The notes under the pieces are model-generated. The model saw only the letters and a list, made by a program, of their open reading frames with translations, was not told where the DNA came from and did not search any database. 64,000 bases of DNA from Sulfurimonas sp. (lineage in GTDB: Bacteria; Campylobacterota; Campylobacteria; Campylobacterales; Sulfurimonadaceae). The DNA lies in the NCBI GenBank assembly GCA_030949825.1, contig JAUZSC010000037.1, forward strand, positions 1 to 64,000, given 5' to 3'. Shown piece after piece: positions 28,676 through 37,307 of the stretch; position 1 is the stretch's first letter; every line of letters begins with the position of its first letter. A program made the position numbers and the translations under genes.

Positions 28676-29890
28676 CTAGATTTCTATAGTGAAACAGTTC
28701 TTATGATTTTCATATGAATAACTAAGGGAATACTTATGCTCTTTTAAAATTGAATCAACTATATAAAGCCCAAGACCAAAGCTTTGCGCTGTTTGTGCAT
28801 CTGACTTTGTAAATGGCTGCAGATAATATTCTAAAGTTTCATCGAGTTTTTCACCCTCACAAATGAAATGTATTTCAGTTTCGTTTGCTTGGATATAAAG
28901 CGTGTCTTTGTCTGAATATTTTAAAGCATTGTCAATAAGATTTTTAAAAACGATACTAAAGAGTTCAAAATTAACATGAACACTTTTTGTAGTAAAATTA
29001 TTGGCAATTGTGTTTTGTTCTAAAAATAAAATATCAGTAGCCTGGTCTAAAATATCAGCAAGTTGATAGTTTTTTTTCTCTAAGGTATTTTTTATTGCAG
29101 TAATCTTTTCTATCTCTATAAATTCTTTGAGGAGTAAGTCAAGACGAGTAAAAACATTATTTAAAATATTTTTTGAGTTAGAATCTTGGATAAACTCAAG
29201 TGCAAGTTTTCCATTAGTGATAGGCGTTTTAAACTCATGCGAAACATTCCTTAAGAAAATAATTCTTGCCTGTGTAACATCATTGATTTTTTTTGCAGCT
29301 TTTGAGAACTCATTCGCAACGTCTGCAATTTCATCATGACGTGAAGAACTAAAGTCTATATTTTCGCCACCCTCACCAAACTGACGAATTTGTTTTTGAA
29401 GTTTTTTTAAGGGGTAAAGGCTGATAGCAATAGATGCAAAGAGCAGAAGCATGATGAAGATAAAAGCAAAATACAACCACCAAACATAGCTAACATTAAT
29501 AGATTCAGTTTTGATATCTTTGAGTAGAATTTTTCCTACAACCTTAGGAACTAAAACATAACGGAACGAATCTTTCTCATACATGTGAAAGTCTCCCTTT
29601 GCACAAGAAACCGTATCGAATTTTTTTATTTTTTGTATGTTTTTATAAAGTGCTGCATCATTAACCACTTCCATATGATCTTTTTTTAAAGCTTTATCGA
29701 GTTGTGCTTTTGTAGTATCCCCAACTTTCCAACGCATAATAGACATAGCAACATGATGGTAATGTATACGGAGAATTTCTTTTTCACTTTCAAATTTAAA
29801 ATCGTACATAACTTTAAAAAGTGCTGTTGTAGCAATTATTGCAAGTAAAAAGAAGATGCTTATTTTTAATAAGATGGAGTGTTTATTCAT
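28676..29890 (-). CDS. Sensor histidine kinase (ArsS/RacS-like)
   Basis: ATG 29890 (MNKHSILLKISIFFLL) follows the regulator stop by four bases and is preferred to a longer frame. The protein has two membrane helices (about residues 9-29 and 150-170) flanking a periplasmic sensor domain of about 120 residues. A HAMP-like segment leads to a phosphoacceptor helix (NVSHEFKTPITNGKLAL) and an HATPase domain (NLIDNALKYSD, FGLGLYIVDSIL). This matches the acid- or redox-responsive kinases of epsilonproteobacteria. It presumably phosphorylates the adjacent regulator. Confidence 0.9.
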   Translation of the reverse strand: MNKHSILLKISIFFLLAIIATTALFKVMYDFKFESEKEILRIHYHHVAMSIMRWKVGDTTKAQLDKALKKDHMEVVNDAALYKNIQKIKKFDTVSCAKGDFHMYEKDSFRYVLVPKVVGKILLKDIKTESINVSYVWWLYFAFIFIMLLLFASIAISLYPLKKLQKQIRQFGEGGENIDFSSSRHDEIADVANEFSKAAKKINDVTQARIIFLRNVSHEFKTPITNGKLALEFIQDSNSKNILNNVFTRLDLLLKEFIEIEKITAIKNTLEKKNYQLADILDQATDILFLEQNTIANNFTTKSVHVNFELFSIVFKNLIDNALKYSDKDTLYIQANETEIHFICEGEKLDETLEYYLQPFTKSDAQTAQSFGLGLYIVDSILKEHKYSLSYSYENHKNCFTIEI

Positions 29891-29894
29891 AGTT

Positions 29895-30581
29895 TTATTC
29901 CTTAAAACGGTAACCAATACCTCGAACAGATTCAAAGTACGATGGATTTTTTGGATTGTCTCCGAGTTTTGTGCGAAGTCTGCTTATGATAACATCTATA
30001 CTTCTATCTCCACTACTCCAGTTCATCCCTTCTACATTATCAAGAATTTGTTCACGAGAAAATACAATCCCACGGTTGAGTAAAAAGAGTTTAAGTATAC
30101 CAAACTCTGCAACTGTTAAATCAAGTGGTTTGTCTTTAAAGTGAATCTTCATGGTACTCTTGTCGCATCTAAATTCATTGTTTTCAAAAATATCTTCATC
30201 TTTAACGCGAGTAATTGACTTTCTCAGTTGTACTTGTATTCTTGCTATTAATTCTCTGGTATCAAAAGGTTTTGCTAAGTAATCATCCGCACCTTTTTCA
30301 AGTCCTAGAACCTTATCGCTAACATTATTGCGTGCAGACATGATGATAATAGGAGTTTCGTATCGCTTACGAATAAGCTCACAAAGAATAAGTCCATCCA
30401 TCTTGGGTAAACTCAGGTCAAGCAGTATTACTCTGTAGACTTGCTCGTTTAATCTTGCCATTACTTTGAGTGGGTCATGTAAAATATCTACACTATAATC
30501 ACTACTCATCAAATAACTAGCTAGTAAGTTAGATAAATCAATATCATCTTCTATTATTAATATATTTGCTTTTTCTTTCAT
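29895..30581 (-). CDS. OmpR-family response regulator (ArsR/RacR-like)
   Basis: A 228-residue protein: receiver domain with acidic pocket IIEDDIDLS, phospho-Asp in VILLDLSLPKMDG and Lys in DDYLAKPFDTREL; winged-helix domain ending VRGIGYRFKE. The kinase gene follows. The intergenic region upstream holds a tandem 11-bp repeat, and related tandem repeats precede the cytochrome and porin genes, making these the likeliest targets. RacRS-type regulation of respiratory genes is family knowledge; the assignment here is inference. Confidence 0.92.
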   Translation of the reverse strand: MKEKANILIIEDDIDLSNLLASYLMSSDYSVDILHDPLKVMARLNEQVYRVILLDLSLPKMDGLILCELIRKRYETPIIIMSARNNVSDKVLGLEKGADDYLAKPFDTRELIARIQVQLRKSITRVKDEDIFENNEFRCDKSTMKIHFKDKPLDLTVAEFGILKLFLLNRGIVFSREQILDNVEGMNWSSGDRSIDVIISRLRTKLGDNPKNPSYFESVRGIGYRFKE

Positions 30582-30604
30582 CTAAGAGTAGTTTACCTTA
30601 ATCC

Positions 30605-30625
30605 GTATTTAATAAGTATTTAATA
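30605..30625. promoter_or_regulatory. Tandem 10-bp repeats in the divergent promoter region
   Basis: GTATTTAATA occurs at 30605-30614 and again at 30616-30625, an 11-bp period on one face of the helix. The repeats lie between the divergent response regulator (start 30581) and lipoprotein (start 30669), 24 bases from the former. An autoregulatory site for the OmpR-type regulator is the simplest reading. A possible -10, TATAAT, for the lipoprotein lies just downstream. Confidence 0.45.
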
Positions 30626-30668
30626 TGCTAGTATATAATCTATAAAATATTTATACGAGGCAAATACA

Positions 30669-31304
30669 ATGAAATTGAAAATTATTATAATGAGTGGGGC
30701 ACTTGCTTCACTTTTACTTATGTCAGGTTGTGCGGGTAAAGAAGCTGGAGTTGCGACAAATACTGGCTTCTTTGAAGATTATACAAAAACAACAACACAG
30801 ACAGTCATTAAACCAGCTGCAGTTGTATATACAAAAATTAATGTAGCTCCAGTAAAAGTAGTATCTGGAATCTTACAAGAAACACCATCTCAAAAGAAAA
30901 TGTATAAAGAGATTGAAGAGTATCTAATGAGTGAGTATAAAAAAATAGTACAAGCAAGTAAACGATATACACTAAGTGATACAAAATCAGTTGATACTTT
31001 AGTCTTACAAAGTGCTATATCAACGGTAGAGGTTCATTACGATGATGCACAATGGAGACAGCATACTCCAATCGCGATGGGTTTAGATACTATTTCATTT
31101 AATGCCTACATGTATGAGTTTGTTAGAATCTTAGGTGAGAGTAAACTTGTAGACTCGACTACAGGAAAAGTTCTCTCTCGTACTATGAAAATACAAAAAA
31201 ATGACAAGATTAAAATTACAGGTGATGACTTAGTATTTAAAGATATTAAACCAGCACTTGATTCTTGGTTAGCTCAAGTTAAAGCCGACTTATCTTCCAA
31301 GTAG
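30669..31304 (+). CDS. DUF3313-like lipoprotein
   Basis: A lipoprotein signal (MKLKIIIMSGALASLLLMSG, lipobox LMSGC, Cys near residue 21) is followed by GFFEDYTKT, resembling the FLxDYSxL start of DUF3313 proteins, and a mixed alpha/beta domain. Length is 211 residues. Function is unknown; proteins of this family are outer-membrane-associated lipoproteins. A GAGGCAAA ribosome binding site precedes the ATG. Confidence 0.7.
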   Translation: MKLKIIIMSGALASLLLMSGCAGKEAGVATNTGFFEDYTKTTTQTVIKPAAVVYTKINVAPVKVVSGILQETPSQKKMYKEIEEYLMSEYKKIVQASKRYTLSDTKSVDTLVLQSAISTVEVHYDDAQWRQHTPIAMGLDTISFNAYMYEFVRILGESKLVDSTTGKVLSRTMKIQKNDKIKITGDDLVFKDIKPALDSWLAQVKADLSSK

Positions 31305-32035
31305 GTTTTAAATATTTCCCCTTTGAGGAGATTAGTCTTGAGCCTAGAGCTTTTGCTAATCCTCTTGAAGGGCTTCGTATCCTTCAACTCTCAGACTTGC
31401 ATCTCAGTCCAAAGGTAGAGATTTCATACCTGACATCACTTATGAAAAAAATAAATGAAAAAGATGTGGATTTAGTTTTTATCACAGGTGATATTATTGA
31501 GACATCTCCAAAAAAATTACATAAACAACTTGAGAAATTTAGAGAAATCAATGCACCTACTTACTACATTACGGGGAATCATGATATATTTTATGGGCAT
31601 GAAGAACTCAAAGAGATTTTAGAGAAAAACGATGTGATATGTTTAGATAATAAAAGTACGATTATTCCAATCAAAAACAAATCTTTACAACTTGTAGGCA
31701 TAAGTGATAGATATAGTTTTATGAAAAAGATTAAACGACCTATAAAAGACTTGTTTGATTCATTAGACAAAGAGCTTTTCACAATCCTTTTAGCTCACCA
31801 ACCAAAAGACTGTGAACATATAAAAGACACTCGAATAGACCTTCAACTCAGTGGTCATACCCATGGTGGGCAGGTCTTTCCATTTACTCTCTTTGTTAAA
31901 TTGCTCCAACCTTATTTTAAAGGTTTGTATACACATAATAAAACACTTCTTTATGTTACAAAAGGTCTTGGTTATTGGGGTGTAGGGTTTAGGTATAAGG
32001 CGAAGAGTGAAATACCTATCTTTACTATTAATTAA
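31301..32035 (+). CDS. Metallophosphoesterase (YkuE/YaeI-like), start codon unclear
   Basis: The metal-binding motifs are LQLSDLHLS, FITGDIIE, YITGNHDIF, LLAHQPKD and LSGHTHGGQVFP, in the right order for a calcineurin-like phosphoesterase. The only ordinary start codon (TTG 31397) falls inside the first motif and would delete its Asp. The frame is open upstream to 31283 and the stretch from about 31301 (VGFKYFPFEEISLEPRAF) looks coding. No ATG, GTG or TTG exists there, so the start is either non-canonical or mis-sequenced (GTA at 31301 is one base from GTG). It overlaps the lipoprotein stop codon. Confidence 0.8.
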   Translation, partial: VGFKYFPFEEISLEPRAFANPLEGLRILQLSDLHLSPKVEISYLTSLMKKINEKDVDLVFITGDIIETSPKKLHKQLEKFREINAPTYYITGNHDIFYGHEELKEILEKNDVICLDNKSTIIPIKNKSLQLVGISDRYSFMKKIKRPIKDLFDSLDKELFTILLAHQPKDCEHIKDTRIDLQLSGHTHGGQVFPFTLFVKLLQPYFKGLYTHNKTLLYVTKGLGYWGVGFRYKAKSEIPIFTIN

Positions 32036-32046
32036 TACAAATAAAG

Positions 32047-32052
32047 TATAAT
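32047..32052 (+). promoter_or_regulatory. Probable -10 box of the membrane cluster
   Basis: TATAAT 28 bases before the ATG of the 32080 gene is a consensus -10. It would start the transcript of the six-gene cluster 32080-37214. Confidence 0.5.
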
Positions 32053-32079
32053 ACTTTTCTCACATAAAAAAGGAATAAA

Positions 32080-32550
32080 ATGAATAAAATTTTACTATTA
32101 TTAGCTCTGAGTGTTTCACTCTTTGCAGTGGAGCCACTTAAAGTAGGTTCTTCACTTAGTCTTTTAGATAACTACGAATACGAGACTCCTAAAGGGCGTA
32201 TGATGAAGATTCCAGCAGAATCAACATTGCTTCTTTTTGCTTTTGAAAAAGATACAGGTGCTTTAGTAAATGATTACTTAAGAACAAAGAATCAATACTA
32301 TATTCAAAAACATAAGGCTGTATTTGTTGCTGACATTAGTAAGATGCCAACAGTTATTACAAATATGTTTGCACTTCCTAAAATGAAAAAGTATAAACAC
32401 CTATTATATTTACACTATGGAAAAGAGTTTAGACACCTTGTTCCACATTTAGATGATAAAATAACACTTATCAGATTTACAGATGGAAAAGTTACTAACA
32501 TTTCATTTGCTACTACGCGTAAAGAGATTCAAGAGGCTATAGAAAGATAG
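32080..32550 (+). CDS. Periplasmic thioredoxin-fold-like protein, no CxxC
   Basis: A signal peptide (MNKILLLLALSVSLFA) precedes a small alpha/beta protein with STLLLFAFEKDTGALVNDYL and VFVADISKMPTVITNMFALP. The -MPTVITNMFALPKM- segment resembles the cis-Pro region of thioredoxin folds, but there is no CxxC, so redox catalysis is not expected. Length is 156 residues. It is the first gene of a cluster with an ABC exporter and an oxidase-like protein; its stop overlaps the GTG start of the permease. Confidence 0.6.
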   Translation: MNKILLLLALSVSLFAVEPLKVGSSLSLLDNYEYETPKGRMMKIPAESTLLLFAFEKDTGALVNDYLRTKNQYYIQKHKAVFVADISKMPTVITNMFALPKMKKYKHLLYLHYGKEFRHLVPHLDDKITLIRFTDGKVTNISFATTRKEIQEAIER

Positions 32551-33623
32551 TGATTGCATTTAAAGCCTTACTCAAAAATCCATTTAAAAGTGGATTGATA
32601 TTTTCATCCATTACTATTGCTGTGATGGCTATATTCTTAATCTCTTCCGTTTCCCAAGGTATCATTGGGATGTATTCGAAGATGATTAAGACAGATGGAG
32701 ATATTATCATCACGCAAAAAGGTATATCTGATACTTTTTTCTCAAATGTTGACTTAGCTTTACTTTCTCAAATAAACAAGCTCCCAAATGTAAAATCTTC
32801 CTATGCTATGATAGTAGGAGCGTCTCCTGTTGGAAAAATGCCTATTGTTGGAGTGTATGGAAGTACTCAAAACCATTTAGGACATTACAAGTTAGTTAAG
32901 GGTAATTATCCAAAATCAGGTCAAGTGCTTTTAGGTAAAACCATAGCAAAACAAATTTTTAGTAAAACAGTAAAAATCGGAAATAAGCGTTTTAGAATTT
33001 CAGGAACCTATGAGAGCGACATTGGTTTTGAAGAGGGTGGGGTTGTTATGAACATAGCAGATGCAGGAAAATTGTTTTCTCGTTCAGCTTCATTTCTTTT
33101 AGTTTCATCTTCCTCTCCAGATAAAACAGATGCGATAGTAGAAGATATTAAAAACTTAAGCGATGCGGTAGAGGTAAAAACGACCAAGAAATTTGTTGAT
33201 GAATATAACCAGTTTAAAATCATAGAAAACTCATCTTTAGTTATTTCTTCACTTGCTTTTTTAATGGGACTTATGGGCATAGCATCTGTGATGAGTATGA
33301 TTGTAAACTCGCGTAAAGAAGAGTTTGGAATTATGCGCGCACTTGGGAAGTCCCGTTTGTTTATCATAAAGAACTTGTTTTACGAAACGCTTATCATGAG
33401 TGTTTCAGCCTATAGCGTAGCACTTCTTTTAAGCATAGCTATTTTACAAACTCTACCAACTATAGATATGCTCCAAGGCTATGTAAATGGAAGTCTTTCT
33501 TTAAATATGGCTTTTTATGTTTTACTCTCCACAATATTTATGGCACTTTTTGGCTCTTTAATCCCCGCGTGGATAGCTGCAAAAACTGACCCAGTTTTAC
33601 TTATAAATCAAGGATGCTCATGA
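32550..33623 (+). CDS. MacB/FtsX-type ABC transporter permease
   Basis: It starts with GTG overlapping the previous stop. A membrane helix at about residues 14-36 is followed by a periplasmic domain of about 190 residues. Three further helices (about 230-350) contain the FtsX motif SMIVNSRKEEFGIMRALGKS. Length is 357 residues. Four-helix permeases of this type couple ATP hydrolysis to periplasmic lipoprotein or substrate movement rather than ordinary import. Its ATPase partner overlaps the 3' end by ten bases. Confidence 0.88.
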   Translation: MIAFKALLKNPFKSGLIFSSITIAVMAIFLISSVSQGIIGMYSKMIKTDGDIIITQKGISDTFFSNVDLALLSQINKLPNVKSSYAMIVGASPVGKMPIVGVYGSTQNHLGHYKLVKGNYPKSGQVLLGKTIAKQIFSKTVKIGNKRFRISGTYESDIGFEEGGVVMNIADAGKLFSRSASFLLVSSSSPDKTDAIVEDIKNLSDAVEVKTTKKFVDEYNQFKIIENSSLVISSLAFLMGLMGIASVMSMIVNSRKEEFGIMRALGKSRLFIIKNLFYETLIMSVSAYSVALLLSIAILQTLPTIDMLQGYVNGSLSLNMAFYVLLSTIFMALFGSLIPAWIAAKTDPVLLINQGCS

Positions 33624-34243
33624 TTAAAGTAAAAAATATTTCTCATTTTTATGGGAAGGAACAAGTTTTACATGATATTTCTCTTGAGATTAAGAAAAAT
33701 GAATTTGTTTTTTTAAGTGGCGATAGTGGAAGTGGAAAGTCAACTTTACTTTCTATCATCTCTACACTCTTAAAACCTTCATCGGGTGAACTAACTCTTG
33801 ATGGCATACAAACAAACGAGATAAAAAATATGGATATATTTCGTCAAGAAAATATCGGTTTTGTATTTCAGTTTCATTATCTTATAAACTACCTCAATGT
33901 CTATGAAAACATAGAACTCGCTGCAAATAAACAAAGAAAAAAAGAGATAGATGCTCTCCTTAAAGACTTAGGAATTTCTTCTTTAGCTAAGCGCTATCCA
34001 AATGAAATCTCAGGTGGACAAAGACAACGCGTAGCCCTTGCCAGAGCTTTGATAAATAAACCAAAGATTATTTTTGCAGATGAACCAACAGGGAGTTTAG
34101 ATTCAAGTAATTCTAAACTCGTGTACGAACTTTTACAAAAAGCTGTGCACAATGGAACAACAGTTATAGTCGCTTCTCACGATACGGGACTTCAAAATTA
34201 CGCAACTCAAACAATAAGGATGCTTGATGGAAAGATTCAATAG
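33614..34243 (+). CDS. LolD/MacB-type ABC transporter ATPase
   Basis: A 209-residue ATPase with Walker A SGDSGSGKSTLLS, signature ISGGQRQRVALARAL, Walker B KIIFADEPTGSLDS and the H-loop VIVASHDTG. The FVFQFHYLINYLN region is typical of the LolD/FtsE/MacB group. It energises the overlapping permease upstream. The next gene begins within its last codons. Confidence 0.92.
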   Translation: MLMIKVKNISHFYGKEQVLHDISLEIKKNEFVFLSGDSGSGKSTLLSIISTLLKPSSGELTLDGIQTNEIKNMDIFRQENIGFVFQFHYLINYLNVYENIELAANKQRKKEIDALLKDLGISSLAKRYPNEISGGQRQRVALARALINKPKIIFADEPTGSLDSSNSKLVYELLQKAVHNGTTVIVASHDTGLQNYATQTIRMLDGKIQ

Positions 34244-35768
34244 TTTAATAAAGCAAACAGTACTTATATGGAGTATGATATTTTTATCTTCAGTTTTAGT
34301 AGGAGTAGTTTATGCATGGCAATATCTAGGTTATACACTTTTAAACGAGACCTTATTTAACCCAGCTACTACGCGTTCTTTACATATTACACTTATGCTC
34401 TACGGTCCTATAATGCTAGCCTTATCACTTTTACCTTTTGCACTTTTTCATAAAGAGGGTTTGAGTCTTGAGGCGGCTGTAAAACCTTTAAAAAACTACT
34501 TTTTTCTATGGCATCTCTTCTTGTTTATGGCAGTAGTTTCTATTACTTTAGGAGCTCAAAGAAACTTAGCTTTTTATGACTTTGCCTATGAGTTAAATTT
34601 CCTCTTAGCAGGCTCGGGAATTTTCTACATCATCGCAATTTTTAAAACGATAAAACAGTACGAGATTACTCCTCTTTGGGTAAAAGTCTCGAAAATTCTC
34701 CTTTTTATCGCACCCATTGCACTTCTAATTTTGATGAATCCAAGTTTTGGTCAGGTTGAGCGAACACCAACAGGACCCCATGGTGACAATACTTTAGGTA
34801 TGAGTTTTACGCTCATTCCACTTTTTTATCTTATGATAAAACTCCATGCAAAAGAAAAATTTGTGCAGTCATGGCATGCGTATTGGTTGATTCCTCTTGT
34901 GGCTTATTTTATCTCTGTAATCACTCGAATATTTACGGGTGATTTAAGCATAGAAATGGAATGGTTTTATCAGTGGATGACATTTTTTTATGCTCCTCTT
35001 CTTATAAAATGGTGCGCAGATGCAAAGATAACATATAAAAATACACCGTATTTAGTCATTTCTATTTGGGCTTTTTTGTTTGTGATGATTCAAGGAAATC
35101 TTTTATTTATTCCAGAAATCAAAGAGTTTTTTCATAAAAACAATCTTGTAATCGCGCATGCTCATGTAGCCATCGGTCTTGGTATATTTTTTATGGGTTT
35201 AAGTGTTTTAAAGTATTTTTACACGCTGCCTGCAAAGTTTATTCATTATTGGTTGTATGTTATCGCTTTGATTTTCATTCCTTTAACTATCGCGGGTTTT
35301 GTTGAGGCAAATCTTTTAGATATAAACACCCTTCCTCTATTTTGGCTTCGTTTTTTTGGAGGTCTTTTAGCACTGGGCGGATTAGTTTATTTTATAACAA
35401 AAGAGATCCCACGACCAAAGCTAAATTTTTTAAACCTTTATCATGTAAATGGATTTTTAAGTGATGGAGTGGGTGCGCTTATTTTATTTCTTTTTGCACC
35501 GAGTTTATTTGCATTTTTAGGTTTTGAATTTTCTCCTGTTTATTATCTAGTATTTGGTTTTATGGGTTTTGTTGGAATTTTACATCTCTTAGGTGCTTAT
35601 AAAAACGCAGAATTTTTAGCCTATGTAACTTCAATTGCGAGAATCATAACAGGAACTATCTTCTTGTCTTTGTTTTATCTCCAAATCATAGATGGATTAG
35701 GGCTTTTAGTAGGGCTTTATGATGTGGGATATGCCCTAGTTTATATGTTAATGAGAAATCCTAAATGA
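34227..35768 (+). CDS. Haem-copper-oxidase subunit I-like membrane protein, apparently lacking CuB ligands
   Basis: About 12-14 membrane helices. RSLHITLMLYGPIM (about residues 50-63) matches the helix II haem-ligand region of oxidase subunit I, and AHAHVAIGLGIFFMG (about 312-326) matches the HxH haem-ligand helix of cbb3-type oxidases and NO reductases. I find no His-rich helix VI and no HH pair in helix VII, which supply CuB ligands in true oxidases, so O2 reduction is unlikely. Length is 513-514 residues. ATG 34227 is preferred over the TTG at 34224. It overlaps the ATPase gene and the next gene, so it belongs to this cluster. Confidence 0.6.
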   Translation: MERFNSLIKQTVLIWSMIFLSSVLVGVVYAWQYLGYTLLNETLFNPATTRSLHITLMLYGPIMLALSLLPFALFHKEGLSLEAAVKPLKNYFFLWHLFLFMAVVSITLGAQRNLAFYDFAYELNFLLAGSGIFYIIAIFKTIKQYEITPLWVKVSKILLFIAPIALLILMNPSFGQVERTPTGPHGDNTLGMSFTLIPLFYLMIKLHAKEKFVQSWHAYWLIPLVAYFISVITRIFTGDLSIEMEWFYQWMTFFYAPLLIKWCADAKITYKNTPYLVISIWAFLFVMIQGNLLFIPEIKEFFHKNNLVIAHAHVAIGLGIFFMGLSVLKYFYTLPAKFIHYWLYVIALIFIPLTIAGFVEANLLDINTLPLFWLRFFGGLLALGGLVYFITKEIPRPKLNFLNLYHVNGFLSDGVGALILFLFAPSLFAFLGFEFSPVYYLVFGFMGFVGILHLLGAYKNAEFLAYVTSIARIITGTIFLSLFYLQIIDGLGLLVGLYDVGYALVYMLMRNPK

Positions 35769-36673
35769 TGCACTCTCTCGCACTCTCCTTACTTCTGGGC
35801 TTTGAGCTTAGTTACTATCTTCTCATCCTTCAAACGGGAATTACAGAGTATTATAACTCTGACCTTATAACCTTACTTCCAATGTTTATTGGTGGAATTG
35901 CAGGAACTCTTTTAGCGGGAGTGTCTTGGGGGAAAATCAAAAAACCAATTCATAAGATATATATAGCACTCTCTTTACAACTTTTACTATCCTTCTTGTA
36001 TCCTGATTTTAATGCCTTTACTTTGGGTATCTTAGGAATTGCAGTTGGTTTAATGGCTCCACTTGGCATCTACCTTTTTAAAGGAGTTCATCAAAACAAG
36101 TTTTTGTTAGCACTCGTTATAGCGTACACAACAGGAACTTACTTTTTTAACACAGATGCTGACTCACGCATGTGGATGGCAGTTTTATTTACATCTATTT
36201 CTCTTGTAAGTAGTGTTGTTTTGAAAAATTACACTCCTCAAATCGAAAAAATTGCTAAAGCTCAAAACATTGTATTTTACTTACCTCTCATGTTATGGAT
36301 ATTTTTAGATTCTAATCTTTTTGAAACAATGTCACGCCACGAGGGCATAGATATTTGGTCATCTCATACTTATACGATTATTTGTTTTCATATTCTTGGA
36401 TTGATAAGTGCTTATTATGCTCGAACACAAGGGAATAAACAACATATTTTTATTGCCCTTTTATTTATTGGAAGCTATAGCTTCTCCTATCTTGAAATGC
36501 CTTTAGTATTAGCAATTATCTATCCTTTTACTATTTCCTATTATAATGTAATTGTATTTTCACTCTTAAGCAAAGAAAATGACCTTAAAATATTATCAGT
36601 TATGATGGTGTTTGTTGGTTGGATAGCTTCAGGTTTAGGTCTAGGCTTAGCCTTAAGCGGATTGTTACATTAA
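35765..36673 (+). CDS. Polytopic membrane protein of unknown family
   Basis: A 302-residue protein with about nine or ten hydrophobic helices, for instance LITLLPMFIGGIAGTLLAG and GILGIAVGLMAPLGIYLF. No family or conserved charged motif is recognised; the layout is reminiscent of half an MFS carrier. The ATGA overlap with the oxidase-like gene indicates translational coupling. It may be a partner subunit or transporter, which is inference only. Confidence 0.6.
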   Translation: MMHSLALSLLLGFELSYYLLILQTGITEYYNSDLITLLPMFIGGIAGTLLAGVSWGKIKKPIHKIYIALSLQLLLSFLYPDFNAFTLGILGIAVGLMAPLGIYLFKGVHQNKFLLALVIAYTTGTYFFNTDADSRMWMAVLFTSISLVSSVVLKNYTPQIEKIAKAQNIVFYLPLMLWIFLDSNLFETMSRHEGIDIWSSHTYTIICFHILGLISAYYARTQGNKQHIFIALLFIGSYSFSYLEMPLVLAIIYPFTISYYNVIVFSLLSKENDLKILSVMMVFVGWIASGLGLGLALSGLLH

Positions 36674-36683
36674 AAGGATTCTT

Positions 36684-37214
36684 ATGAAAAAAATGATTTT
36701 AGTAGTATTACTTAGTTTACCATTGTTTGCAAGTAGTTTAACACTTACAAATGGTTCAATAGCAGCACATGCCGAGATGATGATGGATAGTGAAATAAAT
36801 CCATTAAACACAAAGTTGTCAGCAGATGTAAATATGCAAGGCGATAATATCAAAACACTTTCAGGTTCATTCTGGATTGATCTAAATCTTTTTGTAAGCG
36901 ATAAAAAAGATAGAGATGAACATATGTACGAGGCTTTAAACTCTACAGAACACAAGCTGGCAACTTATACAATAATAAGTCTTACGCAAGGTGAAGAAAA
37001 AGATATGTACATAGTGCATGGAAAGTTGAGCTTTCATGGAAACGAAAAAGAACTTCAAGCAAAAGCTAAAATAACAACTACAGATGCAGGTCTAGAGTTT
37101 AAAGCAAACACTTCGATAAATATGCCAGACTACGGAGTTGAAATGCCATGTATGATGTTTATGTGTGTGGACGATAAAGTCGATTTAGTTATAACAGCAA
37201 CATTTAAAAAGTAA
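36684..37214 (+). CDS. YceI-family periplasmic protein
   Basis: A signal peptide (MKKMILVVLLSLPLFASS) is followed by a YceI-like lipocalin fold: LTNGSIAAHAEMMMDSEINP, GSFWIDLNLFVSDKKDRDEHM, YIVHGKLSFHG and the terminal VDLVITATFKK. Length is 176 residues. Homologues bind isoprenoids or other amphiphiles in a barrel. The MPCMMFMCVDD stretch, with two Cys and three Met, is unusual and might bind metal. It ends the cluster starting at 32080. Confidence 0.75.
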   Translation: MKKMILVVLLSLPLFASSLTLTNGSIAAHAEMMMDSEINPLNTKLSADVNMQGDNIKTLSGSFWIDLNLFVSDKKDRDEHMYEALNSTEHKLATYTIISLTQGEEKDMYIVHGKLSFHGNEKELQAKAKITTTDAGLEFKANTSINMPDYGVEMPCMMFMCVDDKVDLVITATFKK

Positions 37215-37227
37215 GACCTTCTTCCTC

Positions 37228-37247
37228 TATTGTACTCAGGTACAATA
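37228..37247. promoter_or_regulatory. 8-bp inverted repeat upstream of the adhesin
   Basis: TATTGTAC (37228-37235) and GTACAATA (37240-37247) are perfectly inverted around a four-base loop. It lies 13 bases after the YceI stop. Without a T-tract it is a weak terminator candidate; it could equally be an operator for the adhesin promoter. Confidence 0.4.
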
Positions 37248-37264
37248 TACTCCTTTACAAAATT

Positions 37265-37301
37265 ATCCTAATATACTAATAATAATTTATTATATTAGGA
37301 T
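37265..37301 (+). promoter_or_regulatory. Hairpin sequestering the adhesin ribosome binding site
   Basis: ATCCTAATATA (37265-37275) pairs perfectly with TATATTAGGAT (37291-37301) across 15 bases. The right arm contains the AGGA Shine-Dalgarno sequence, seven bases before the ATG at 37308. An all-AU-rich 11-bp stem burying the ribosome binding site is the form of a translational switch or RNA thermometer. Confidence 0.55.
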
Positions 37302-37307
37302 TTTATC

